Shown piece after piece: positions 7,785 through 14,377 of a stretch of 64,000 bases of DNA (position 1 is the first letter of the stretch; every line of letters starts with the position of its first letter). The DNA is from Hyphomicrobium_A sp044507625. Lineage in GTDB: Bacteria > Pseudomonadota > Alphaproteobacteria > Rhizobiales > Hyphomicrobiaceae. The notes under the pieces are model-generated. The model saw nothing but the letters and a program-made list of their open reading frames with translations. It did no database searches and was not told where the DNA came from. A program made the position numbers and the translations under genes. The DNA lies in the NCBI GenBank assembly GCA_044507625.1, contig JBIQJE010000004.1:186001-250000 (forward strand), given 5' to 3'.

Positions 7785-8555
7785 TCAAATGCCCGCGTAC
7801 CATTCATAGCCCCGATCCTCCCAAAAGCCGCCGCGGCCGTCACCGATCATTGCGAAGCTTGCCACGGCCTCGATGCGCTCGATGTATTTCGCTTGCTTAT
7901 AGCCGATCTGGCGTTCCACACGCAGGCGCAGCGGGGCTCCGTGGGGCACCGTGAGCGGCGCGCCATTCATCTCGTAAGCGAGTATCGTCTGCGGGTGGAA
8001 CGCATCGATGAGGTCGATGCTCTCGTAGTAGTTGGTGAAGGGCGAGAGTTTGTCCGTGCAATGGAACACGAGGTAACGGGCCTCCGGCTTCAGCCCGACG
8101 CTCTGCAGTAACGGCGTCATCTGCGCGCCCTTCCACTTGCCGATGGCGCTCCAGCCCTCGACACAGTCGTGGCGGGTGATCTGCGCGCGCGATGGCAGCG
8201 CGCGCAACTCCGCGAGCGTGAGTGCCGCCGGCCGCTCCACGAGACCATCGATGGTGAGCTTCCAGTCGGCGAAACCGTTTGCAGCGGCTTGCTGGTATCG
8301 AGGGTCGGCAGCGTCTGTCGAGCCATTGGCTTTGAAGTGTTGCGAGATGTCCGCTTCGGTGAACTCGCGTGCGAGAGAACGCTGCGAAAGCACCAGGCGC
8401 TGTGCGCGCTCGGTGAGGCCCTCGGCGCGGCTCAGCACCTCGCGGAACGAGGGGGACTGCGAGAGCTGATCGCAGCCGCCCAGCAGCGCGGCGCCGCCCA
8501 CTGCGGCACCACGAATCAGGAATCCTCGGCGGGTGAGTGCTGGTCTATTTCCCAT
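7785..8555 (-). CDS. Tat-exported molybdopterin oxidoreductase of the sulfite oxidase/YedY type
   Basis: This is a 256-residue protein. The leader has a twin-arginine motif (TRRGFLIRG, residues 8-16) and ends LLGGC, so Cys28 could be a lipobox cysteine. The oxidoreductase molybdopterin-binding domain covers about 95-250, with the molybdenum-ligating Cys131 in RHDCVEGWSAIGKW, the context seen in YedY/MsrP and sulfite oxidases. It is shorter than E. coli MsrP (334). The substrate is unknown; methionine sulfoxide reduction is plausible given the neighbours but unproven. It overlaps the 3' end of the upstream cytochrome b gene by 11 bases, with GGGGA before the ATG at 8555, so the two are almost certainly co-translated partners. 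Confidence 0.9.
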   Translation of the reverse strand: MGNRPALTRRGFLIRGAAVGGAALLGGCDQLSQSPSFREVLSRAEGLTERAQRLVLSQRSLAREFTEADISQHFKANGSTDAADPRYQQAAANGFADWKLTIDGLVERPAALTLAELRALPSRAQITRHDCVEGWSAIGKWKGAQMTPLLQSVGLKPEARYLVFHCTDKLSPFTNYYESIDLIDAFHPQTILAYEMNGAPLTVPHGAPLRLRVERQIGYKQAKYIERIEAVASFAMIGDGRGGFWEDRGYEWYAGI

Positions 8556-9396
8556 CCGCAATCCCCTTCGTCTCGGACGCGATGACGTAGCGGCCGGTGA
8601 TCATCGAACGAATGTTGTTCCAGGCGCCGGACACGAACACCATGAAGATGTGCACCATGACGAACAGCGTGATCGCGCTGGCGCAGAGGAAGTGGATGGT
8701 GCGCGCCGATTGCCGTCCGCCGAAAATATCGAGGAGGAACGGAAAGGCGGCATCCATCGCGGGCGACATGGTGAGCCCCGTGAGCACGATCAGCGGCAGC
8801 AGTCCAAAGATGACGGCCAGGTAGGCGAGCTTCTGCAGCACGTTGTAGCTCTTGGCTTCCTCGCCCTTCGGAAAGTGGAAGCGTATGTGCTCCCATATCG
8901 AATGCCCGATGTGACGGAGCTGGCTGCGCGTCGGTGCAAGATCGCGTCGCACGTGCCCGCTCCATGCGGCATAGGCGAGGTAGGCGGCGCCGTTGAGAAC
9001 GAGAATCCAGGCGAAGAAGAAGTGCCAGCGGCGCCCTGTTGCAAGATCGCGATAGGAAGGCAGCGTCAGCCAAGAGGGAAAGCCGCGGTCCTCGAGGTCG
9101 CCTCCGGGACCGTAGGAAAGGCCGAAAACGCCTGTCGTATCGAACGCGCGCGAGCCGATGGTGGTGATGCCCGCGTAGCTCCCGTCGTCGCGCTGTACGG
9201 CATCCATGCTGAGGACAGCGCGATCGGGCTCGGACGTGCTGCCGAGATAGAGCGCGGGGTGGGCATTGAAAATCTGCAGTCCGCTCAGCAACAGCACGAG
9301 AAGGCAAAATGCGTTCACCCAGTGGGTGACGCGCACCGCCAGCGAATGGCGATAAACGATCTGCGCGTGTTGTGGGGCCGCGGCGACTTCGTCCAT
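8545..9396 (-). CDS. Cytochrome b561-type membrane subunit
   Basis: This is a 283-residue inner-membrane protein of the prokaryotic b561/Ni-Fe-hydrogenase b-subunit family. It has four or five membrane segments: about 25-45 (HWVNAFCLLVLLLSG), 130-150 (HFFFAWILVLNGAAYLAY), 195-215 and 240-265. Candidate haem ligands are the His residues in RVTHWVNAF, WHFFFAWIL and VMVHIFMVF. A periplasmic loop of about 80 residues lies between the first two segments. It should pass quinol electrons to the exported molybdoenzyme encoded immediately downstream with an overlapping frame. It is not a YedZ/MsrQ-type ferric reductase-like protein. Confidence 0.9.
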   Translation of the reverse strand: MDEVAAAPQHAQIVYRHSLAVRVTHWVNAFCLLVLLLSGLQIFNAHPALYLGSTSEPDRAVLSMDAVQRDDGSYAGITTIGSRAFDTTGVFGLSYGPGGDLEDRGFPSWLTLPSYRDLATGRRWHFFFAWILVLNGAAYLAYAAWSGHVRRDLAPTRSQLRHIGHSIWEHIRFHFPKGEEAKSYNVLQKLAYLAVIFGLLPLIVLTGLTMSPAMDAAFPFLLDIFGGRQSARTIHFLCASAITLFVMVHIFMVFVSGAWNNIRSMITGRYVIASETKGIADGK

Positions 9397-9462
9397 GGAA
9401 ATGCGTCCACGCTGCTGACCGTGATGGCGTCACCGGATGATACGCTTTGCGTTACGGGAACG

Positions 9463-10842
9463 TTACATCCCGCGAGCGGAACCCTGCGCGCCGGGTGCCG
9501 GGGCCAGCAGACGCAGGGAGATATGGCAGCCGCGCTCGGGAACCTCGACGCTCAGCGTTCCTCCCCATGCGTCCGCGATGTCCCCGACGATGGCGAGCCC
9601 AAGTCCGGCCGATCCGGAAGCGTCGAGCCGGCCGCCGCGGCGCAGCACTTCGTCCGCGCGGGAAGGGGGTATGCCGGGGCCGTCGTCGATGACGGAGATG
9701 ACGACGGCACCGTTCTCCGGTCGGGCGCGGATGGTGACGGCGCTGCGGGCATGGCGGGCGGCGTTTTCAGTGAGGTTCCCCAACGCCTCGGTGAGGTCTT
9801 CGGGATCGATGCGCGCCTTGATGCCCTGCGGCATATCGAGGTGCCAGGCGATGCGCTCGCCTCCCGGTGTGCGCTCCATCACGCGTACGATGCGCTGCGC
9901 GACGGCGGCGATCTCGGCTGCCGCGCTGCCATCGTTCGCGCCGCTGCGCGCGCGGGTGAGCTCGCGCTCCACGTGGCGACGCATCGTGGTGCATATTTCC
10001 TCGATGACATTCGCGATCTCGGCTTCGCCCCGGGCGTTGAGCCGTTCCGCTTCGGCGCTCAGAACCTGTAGCGGCGTCTTGAGGCCGTGGGCGAGATCGG
10101 CGGCGCGGTCGCGCGCCTTGGCGATTTGCCGCTCGCGTGCATCGAGCAAAGCATCGATCTCCTCCGCCAGCGGCTTTACCTCGTCGGGAAAATCGTTGCC
10201 GAGGCGCCGCTTCTCGCCCGAGCCGATGGCGGCGAGTTTACGGCGGACAGCTGCGAGTGGCCGCAAGCCGATCGTCACCTGCGCCCATGCGGCCGCCGTA
10301 AGCAAAAGGGCGAGCAGGCCGAGGAACGGCAAAAGCGCGCCCGCGAAGTGCCGTACCGCAGCGCTCAGATAGGATTCATTGACAGCGACGGCGACGCGGG
10401 CCGCTTCTCCGCCGAGACGTGTCGGAAGCTCGACGCGGCGCTGTATGACGTAGAGCATCTGCTCACCCGGGCCAGAGAGCCGAAAGTGATGCAGCTCATC
10501 ATCGGTGCTGCTCTCCGCGGGCAGGGCGATCTCGAAATCCCAGAGAGATCGCGAGCGCAGCACGGGCCCGTTGGGCTCGACATCGACTTGCCAGTAGAGA
10601 CCCGACAGCGCGTTCTGGAAGCGCGGATCTGCCGGCGGTCGTGCAATCTGCAGCTGGCCGTTTATGCCCTTGTCGATGCCCGCGATGAGCTGCTCCAGAT
10701 GGTTGGAAAGCTCCGCGTCCAGCCAGCGGGTGACGTGCCGTTCGAAGAGGGCGGTAAGCCCGAAGGCGGAGAGCGCCAAGGCTGCCAGTACGAATGCGGC
10801 AGCGCCGACGAGAAGCCGCAGCCGCAGCGAGCCGAGGCTCAT
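9463..10842 (-). CDS. Sensor histidine kinase (PhoQ-like architecture)
   Basis: This is a 459-residue membrane kinase. Membrane segments at about 10-32 and 168-190 bracket a periplasmic sensor of about 135 residues with the SGLYWQVDV and RSRSLWDFEIALP motifs common to PhoQ-like sensors. A HAMP-like region follows, then the H-box DLAHGLKTPL with His252, N-box near 360 (LGNLTENAARHA), and DDGPGIP and GSAGLGLAIV nucleotide-binding boxes. It overlaps the response regulator gene by ATGA, so the two are translationally coupled. The cytochrome b and molybdoenzyme genes start 66 bp downstream on the same strand, which points to them as targets or as part of the same transcript. Confidence 0.93.
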   Translation of the reverse strand: MSLGSLRLRLLVGAAAFVLAALALSAFGLTALFERHVTRWLDAELSNHLEQLIAGIDKGINGQLQIARPPADPRFQNALSGLYWQVDVEPNGPVLRSRSLWDFEIALPAESSTDDELHHFRLSGPGEQMLYVIQRRVELPTRLGGEAARVAVAVNESYLSAAVRHFAGALLPFLGLLALLLTAAAWAQVTIGLRPLAAVRRKLAAIGSGEKRRLGNDFPDEVKPLAEEIDALLDARERQIAKARDRAADLAHGLKTPLQVLSAEAERLNARGEAEIANVIEEICTTMRRHVERELTRARSGANDGSAAAEIAAVAQRIVRVMERTPGGERIAWHLDMPQGIKARIDPEDLTEALGNLTENAARHARSAVTIRARPENGAVVISVIDDGPGIPPSRADEVLRRGGRLDASGSAGLGLAIVGDIADAWGGTLSVEVPERGCHISLRLLAPAPGAQGSARGM

Positions 10843-11504
10843 GGGGGCGCGTCCGCGATGAGATAGCCGAAGCCGCGGCGTGTCTCGATGGCGTCAGCGC
10901 CAAGCTTCTTGCGCAGGCGCATGATGAGCGCCTCGAGCGCGTTGGCGTTGCGTGCATCGTCGTCGCCGTAGAGGTGCTCGATCAGCTCGTGCGGCGGCAC
11001 CACGCGCCCCTTGTGGTGCATCAGATAGGAAATGAGCCGGTATTCGAGTGGGGAAGTGGGCACCGGACTGCCTTCGCTCAGCACGCGCATCTGGCGGGTA
11101 TCGAGCGAAAGGTTGCCTGCGCTGAGGAGTGCGTTGGCGTGTCCCGTCGCGCGGCGGATGAGGGCGCGCACGCGGGCGAGCAGCTCCTCGGTGCGAAATG
11201 GCTTGGTGAGATAATCGTCGGCGCCCGCGTCTATGCCTTCGACGCGTTCGGGCCATGCGCCCCGCGCGGTGAGAACGAGAACCGGCATGCTGCGACCGTC
11301 GGCGCGCCAGCGCTTCAGCACCGCAAGCCCATCCATCTTCGGCAGGCCGAGATCGAGCACCACGAGGTCGTAGGCTTCGGTGTCGCCGCGGAACCAGGCA
11401 TCCTCTCCGTCAACCGATACATCGCAGGCGTAGCCGGCGGCATCGAGCGAGGCTTTGATGTTCGCGCTGATACGTGGCTCGTCCTCGACCACAAGGATGC
11501 GCAT
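10839..11504 (-). CDS. OmpR/PhoP-family response regulator
   Basis: This is a 221-residue two-domain regulator. The receiver domain has the phospho-acceptor Asp51 (VVLDLGLPKMDG), the acidic pocket at residues 7-8 (VEDEP), LTA near 79 and Lys101 in LTKPF. The C-terminal winged helix spans about 125-218 (LEYRLISYLMHHKGR, then ALEALIMRLRKKLG, then RRGFGYLI). The start codon shares one base with the stop of the PepSY gene upstream and the stop overlaps the kinase start, giving a tight PepSY-regulator-kinase unit. Direct repeats of CTGAC at 11859-11874 are a candidate binding site. Confidence 0.95.
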   Translation of the reverse strand: MRILVVEDEPRISANIKASLDAAGYACDVSVDGEDAWFRGDTEAYDLVVLDLGLPKMDGLAVLKRWRADGRSMPVLVLTARGAWPERVEGIDAGADDYLTKPFRTEELLARVRALIRRATGHANALLSAGNLSLDTRQMRVLSEGSPVPTSPLEYRLISYLMHHKGRVVPPHELIEHLYGDDDARNANALEALIMRLRKKLGADAIETRRGFGYLIADAPP

Positions 11505-11818
11505 CAGTCATCGTCCTCGATCTTCAGGATCTTTGCCGTAGATGCGTCTGCCTCGACTTCCTGCACGCGGCCGTCAGGACGCAGCAGCTTGAACTCGTAG
11601 ACGTAGATGCCGTCCTCGATTTCCAGCTCCACCTCGAGCAGCTCGCCCGGCACCTTCGCGTTCACCGCGGCAAGAATTTCCGTCAGGGGCTTGATGCGCC
11701 CTTCCTTCAGCAGCCGCTTGGCGACTTCGGGCCCGATGTCATCGGCATGCGCGAGGTCTCCGAGCGGTGCGGCGATGAGAACGGCAGCGAGCAGAAGAAC
11801 GACGCGGATGGGGGGCAC
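11504..11818 (-). CDS. Exported PepSY-domain protein
   Basis: This is a 104-residue protein with a signal peptide (about 1-25, ending DLAHA) and one PepSY domain (AKRLLKEGRIKPLTEILAAV, then GELLEVELEIEDGIYVYEFKLL). The acidic EDDD end is typical. PepSY proteins are periplasmic and often encoded with PhoPQ-like pairs, where they are thought to tune sensing or inhibit proteases. It is first in the operon with the response regulator and kinase, sharing the TGATG junction. Confidence 0.9.
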   Translation of the reverse strand: MPPIRVVLLLAAVLIAAPLGDLAHADDIGPEVAKRLLKEGRIKPLTEILAAVNAKVPGELLEVELEIEDGIYVYEFKLLRPDGRVQEVEADASTAKILKIEDDD

Positions 11819-11858
11819 AGCATGTCTCCAATGGACGGACTAATCTGGGGGGCAATCG

Positions 11859-11897
11859 CTGACAACTTACTGACGGAAGCGATCAGATCGGTGTCAG
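11859..11897. promoter_or_regulatory. CTGAC direct repeats between divergent PepSY genes
   Basis: CTGAC occurs at 11859-11863 and 11870-11874, an 11-bp period, and again inverted (GTCAG) at 11893-11897. OmpR-family regulators usually bind tandem half-sites spaced by one helical turn. The region is the shared promoter of the operon encoding the regulator and of the divergent PepSY gene, so autoregulation is a reasonable inference. Confidence 0.45.
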
Positions 11898-11976
11898 TGC
11901 GTCTCCTCCATGGTGGGTCTCAGCCGGCCGGGTTTCCGGTCCGCACCAAGAGGCAATCGCCAAGGAGATGCAACCC

Positions 11977-12264
11977 ATGCGTAACCATCTGATCGCGCCC
12001 GTCGTAGCGCTGGCTCTCATTGCCGCCACGCCCGCAGGAGCCGTCGAGGACTATCTCAAGACCGGACGCGTCAGCGTGCCCCGCGACCAGTGGCTGAGCC
12101 CGTCGCAGATCTCCGAGAAGCTGCAGGCCCAGGGCTATCGCGTGACGGAGATCGAGACCGACGACGGCGTCTATGAGGTCGATCTCATCGACAAGAACGG
12201 CACGCGCATCGAGGCCCACGTGCATCCGGCCACCGGCGAGATGCTGCTGGGATACGACGACTAA
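11977..12264 (+). CDS. Exported PepSY-domain protein
   Basis: This is a 95-residue protein with a signal peptide (residues 1-21, ending TPAGA) and one PepSY-type domain: WLSPSQISEKLQAQGYRV, TEIETDDGVYEVDLIDKNG, then EAHVHPATGEML. ATG codons exist at 11968 and 11977. AAGGAG ends directly at 11967, which is too close to the first, so 11977 (nine-base spacing) is chosen. It diverges from the PepSY-two-component operon across a promoter region with CTGAC repeats and is probably part of the same regulon. Confidence 0.85.
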   Translation: MRNHLIAPVVALALIAATPAGAVEDYLKTGRVSVPRDQWLSPSQISEKLQAQGYRVTEIETDDGVYEVDLIDKNGTRIEAHVHPATGEMLLGYDD

Positions 12265-12341
12265 CGCGCAATCGCGATCGCGGCTGGCAGGGCCGGCTGC
12301 GGTCGCCGCCTTTCTTCACGATCGGGCCGAAGGAGCACCCC

Positions 12342-12605
12342 ATGCGCATAATGGTCCTCCCGGTAGCAGTCGCTGTGATTGCACAGCTGGCCGTGCCAGC
12401 GATCGCGCCTGCCGAAGAGCCGACGCCGGCAATGCGTGCGTGGATGAAGGCCGTCTCCCATCGCCTTCAATCGGAAGGCTTCAGAGTGCGCTCATCGCGC
12501 ATCGACGCGCAGGGATTGACGTTCGAAGCCACATTCCGCCAACCGGGCGAGGTGCGGTCCGTGGCCGCGCCCGACGATGAGCGGAGCCCCGCGGAAAGCC
12601 GCTAG
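12342..12605 (+). CDS. Small exported protein, divergent PepSY-like
   Basis: This is an 87-residue protein with a signal peptide (about 1-24, ending IAPAEE) and a clear AAGGAG eight bases before the ATG. The mature part (MRAWMKAVSHRLQSEGFRV, then DAQGLTFEATF) lines up by eye with the helix and first strands of the PepSY domain in the gene just upstream, but lacks the final conserved strand. It is likely a diverged duplicate. The role is unknown; position suggests it belongs with the upstream PepSY gene. Confidence 0.7.
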   Translation: MRIMVLPVAVAVIAQLAVPAIAPAEEPTPAMRAWMKAVSHRLQSEGFRVRSSRIDAQGLTFEATFRQPGEVRSVAAPDDERSPAESR

Positions 12606-12642
12606 CGCTTGCGAACGCGGGCGCGCCGGTCGCGGGCGGACG

Positions 12643-13026
12643 TCAGCGCCACAGCCCAAGATCTTCCCATTTGTCTTCGGGAATCTCTTTGCCGATGTCG
12701 TAGGTGAAGCTCAACGCCCTCATCTGATCGGGCGACACGTCGCACTTGAAGGTGAGCTTGTACCAGTGGGACTTCGCGCGCACGGCGCCGCCTTTGGTCG
12801 AGACCTGTGTTCCAGTGAATATGGCACGGCCGGTTATGCTGGTCTTAAGGCGATCAGCCTTTGGCAGCTTGCCGTCGCGGCGGATGGTGTCGATACCCTT
12901 CATGACGCACACCTGCCGCGCGCGTTCTTCCGGGTCGAGCTTGCGCAATTGGTCGTCGATGGATGTCGCGCCCGTCGCGTTCGGCAGCACAAAGAGTACC
13001 GCCGTCAACCAAAGCTTGCGTTTCAT
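12643..13026 (-). CDS. DUF930-family exported protein
   Basis: This is a 127-residue protein with a short signal peptide (MKRKLWLTAVLFVLPNATGA) and a DUF930-like domain: LRKLDPEERARQVCVMKGID, then KLTFKCDVSPDQMRALSFTYDIG, ending WEDLGLW. Two cysteines (near 40 and 94) are positioned for a disulfide in the periplasm. DUF930 proteins are found mainly in Hyphomicrobiales and have no established function. It converges with the small exported gene that ends at 12605. Confidence 0.8.
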   Translation of the reverse strand: MKRKLWLTAVLFVLPNATGATSIDDQLRKLDPEERARQVCVMKGIDTIRRDGKLPKADRLKTSITGRAIFTGTQVSTKGGAVRAKSHWYKLTFKCDVSPDQMRALSFTYDIGKEIPEDKWEDLGLWR

Positions 13027-13229
13027 TCAGCTCCCCCAAGTGACGTCACCCTTTGCGGGCTTTTTGCATGTTGTGATTCCCCAAGCGTGGCATGGGAGCA
13101 AAATCGGGCGGCTATAAGGCCTTGACGTCGTAGCCCATAAGAAGCAGCCTAGGCACAGGAAACTTCAAAGATATCGAGGCGACGCAGCAGGCTGGTGAGC
13201 AGGCGACTAAGCATAAATTCGGGGGCGGA

Positions 13230-13607
13230 ATGGCCGACGAATTGATCCCGCTCGACGTCCGCGAGTTCGTGCTCACCTATATCCAGTCCATTGCCCAGCT
13301 CGAGGCGCTACTCCTACTGAAGAGCAAGCCGGATGTCGTCTGGACCTGTGCCAATGTCGCCAGCCATCTCTATATCGACGAGGCCCAGGCGAAAGAGGTG
13401 CTGGACCGTCTGTGCGAGAGTGGCCTCTTGAGCTGCGATGCGGACACATACCACTTCAATTCGGAGGCGCCGGACAACGGGCCCATAGTGGAGCGCCTCG
13501 CTACGCTCTATCGCAAGCACCTCATTCCAGTAACGAACCTCGTGCATTCCCGCCCGTCCGGGGCACAGGCTTTCGCGGCGGCATTCAACTTGCGAAAGGA
13601 TCGATGA
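13230..13607 (+). CDS. Winged-helix-like hypothetical protein, 125 aa
   Basis: Residues about 10-75 look like a winged helix-turn-helix: VREFVLTYIQSIAQLEALLL, then TCANVASHLYIDEAQAKEVL and DRLCESGLLSCD. The remainder is a helix (VERLATLYRKHLIPVTNLV). There is no signal peptide. It starts a three-gene run with two small membrane-protein genes (3-bp gap, then a one-base overlap), suggesting a regulator that controls or works with them. The family is not named with certainty. Confidence 0.75.
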   Translation: MADELIPLDVREFVLTYIQSIAQLEALLLLKSKPDVVWTCANVASHLYIDEAQAKEVLDRLCESGLLSCDADTYHFNSEAPDNGPIVERLATLYRKHLIPVTNLVHSRPSGAQAFAAAFNLRKDR

Positions 13608-13610
13608 CCC

Positions 13611-13868
13611 ATGGGGCCGATCATCTACGCTCTGTGCGCGGTCGCCGCCGCGGTGTGTGCGTTTCTGCTGCTGCACGCCTACCATAGAGGCGGTTATCGC
13701 CTGCTGCTGTGGAGCGGCCTTTGCTTCGTCGGCCTGACGCTCAACAACCTGATCCTCGTCGCGGATAAGGTTTTAGTACCTCACATAGATTTATCGCTGT
13801 GGCGGACCAGCGCGACGCTGGTGGCGATGTCGGTGCTGCTCTACGGCCTCATATGGGACTCTGAGTGA
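13611..13868 (+). CDS. Small membrane protein, DUF5985-like
   Basis: This is an 85-residue protein with three predicted membrane segments: about 3-20, 30-52 (LLLWSGLCFVGLTLNNLILV) and 63-82. It resembles the DUF5985 family of short integral membrane proteins, and the next gene looks like a second member. Its stop shares one base with the next start (TGATG), indicating coupled translation. Function unknown. Confidence 0.75.
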   Translation: MGPIIYALCAVAAAVCAFLLLHAYHRGGYRLLLWSGLCFVGLTLNNLILVADKVLVPHIDLSLWRTSATLVAMSVLLYGLIWDSE

Positions 13869-14137
13869 TGGGTGCAGAAGCGTATCCTATGCTGATGGGC
13901 GCCGCTGCGATGGCTTCATTGGTGGCTACGCTATTTTTTTTGCGCTTCTGGCGGCAGACCGGTGATCAGCTGTTTCTGTTCTTCGCCGCCGCATTCGGCC
14001 TCGATGCGATTACCCGCATCGCACTCGGGGTCGGCCATCCTTCCGAGGAGCTCGACCCTCTTTTTTATCTCGGGCGCCTGGTGATGTTCGGTCTCATCAT
14101 CACCGGCATCATCCAGAAGAACCGCCGTCGATCGTGA
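13868..14137 (+). CDS. Small membrane protein, DUF5985-like
   Basis: This is an 89-residue protein with three membrane segments (about 6-26, 33-52, 66-83) and a basic C-terminus (QKNRRRS). Its central motif FFAAAFGLDAITRIALG parallels WSGLCFVGLTLNNLILV in the upstream neighbour, so the two are probably paralogous subunits. The ATG at 13868 overlaps the previous stop; a GTG three bases earlier is also possible. Function unknown. Confidence 0.75.
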   Translation: MGAEAYPMLMGAAAMASLVATLFFLRFWRQTGDQLFLFFAAAFGLDAITRIALGVGHPSEELDPLFYLGRLVMFGLIITGIIQKNRRRS

Positions 14138-14215
14138 CCAGGCGTCACCAGCATCAATCTGCAATAGCAGAGTAGAGACAGCACCTGACGCCCGTAAGCA
14201 ACGGCGTGAGGTAAA

Positions 14216-14235
14216 AACTGCAAAAAGATGCAGTT
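14216..14235. promoter_or_regulatory. Inverted repeat in the leader of the adhesin gene
   Basis: AACTGC and GCAGTT enclose eight A-rich bases. It lies 140 bp upstream of the adhesin start and 80 bp after the membrane-protein gene. It could be a small operator or a weak hairpin; nothing else supports either. Confidence 0.2.
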
Positions 14236-14377
14236 GCTCCGTAGCCTTTGAATGCCTGTCATTAAACCCTTCTATCTCACTGCCCGCGCGCTCCATGGGG
14301 GACGTGGTGCGGCGCATGGGATGACCCGGCAGGGCGTGCCCTTTCGTATGGCGTAGCGGGCAAGAGGAGAGTTTCTC

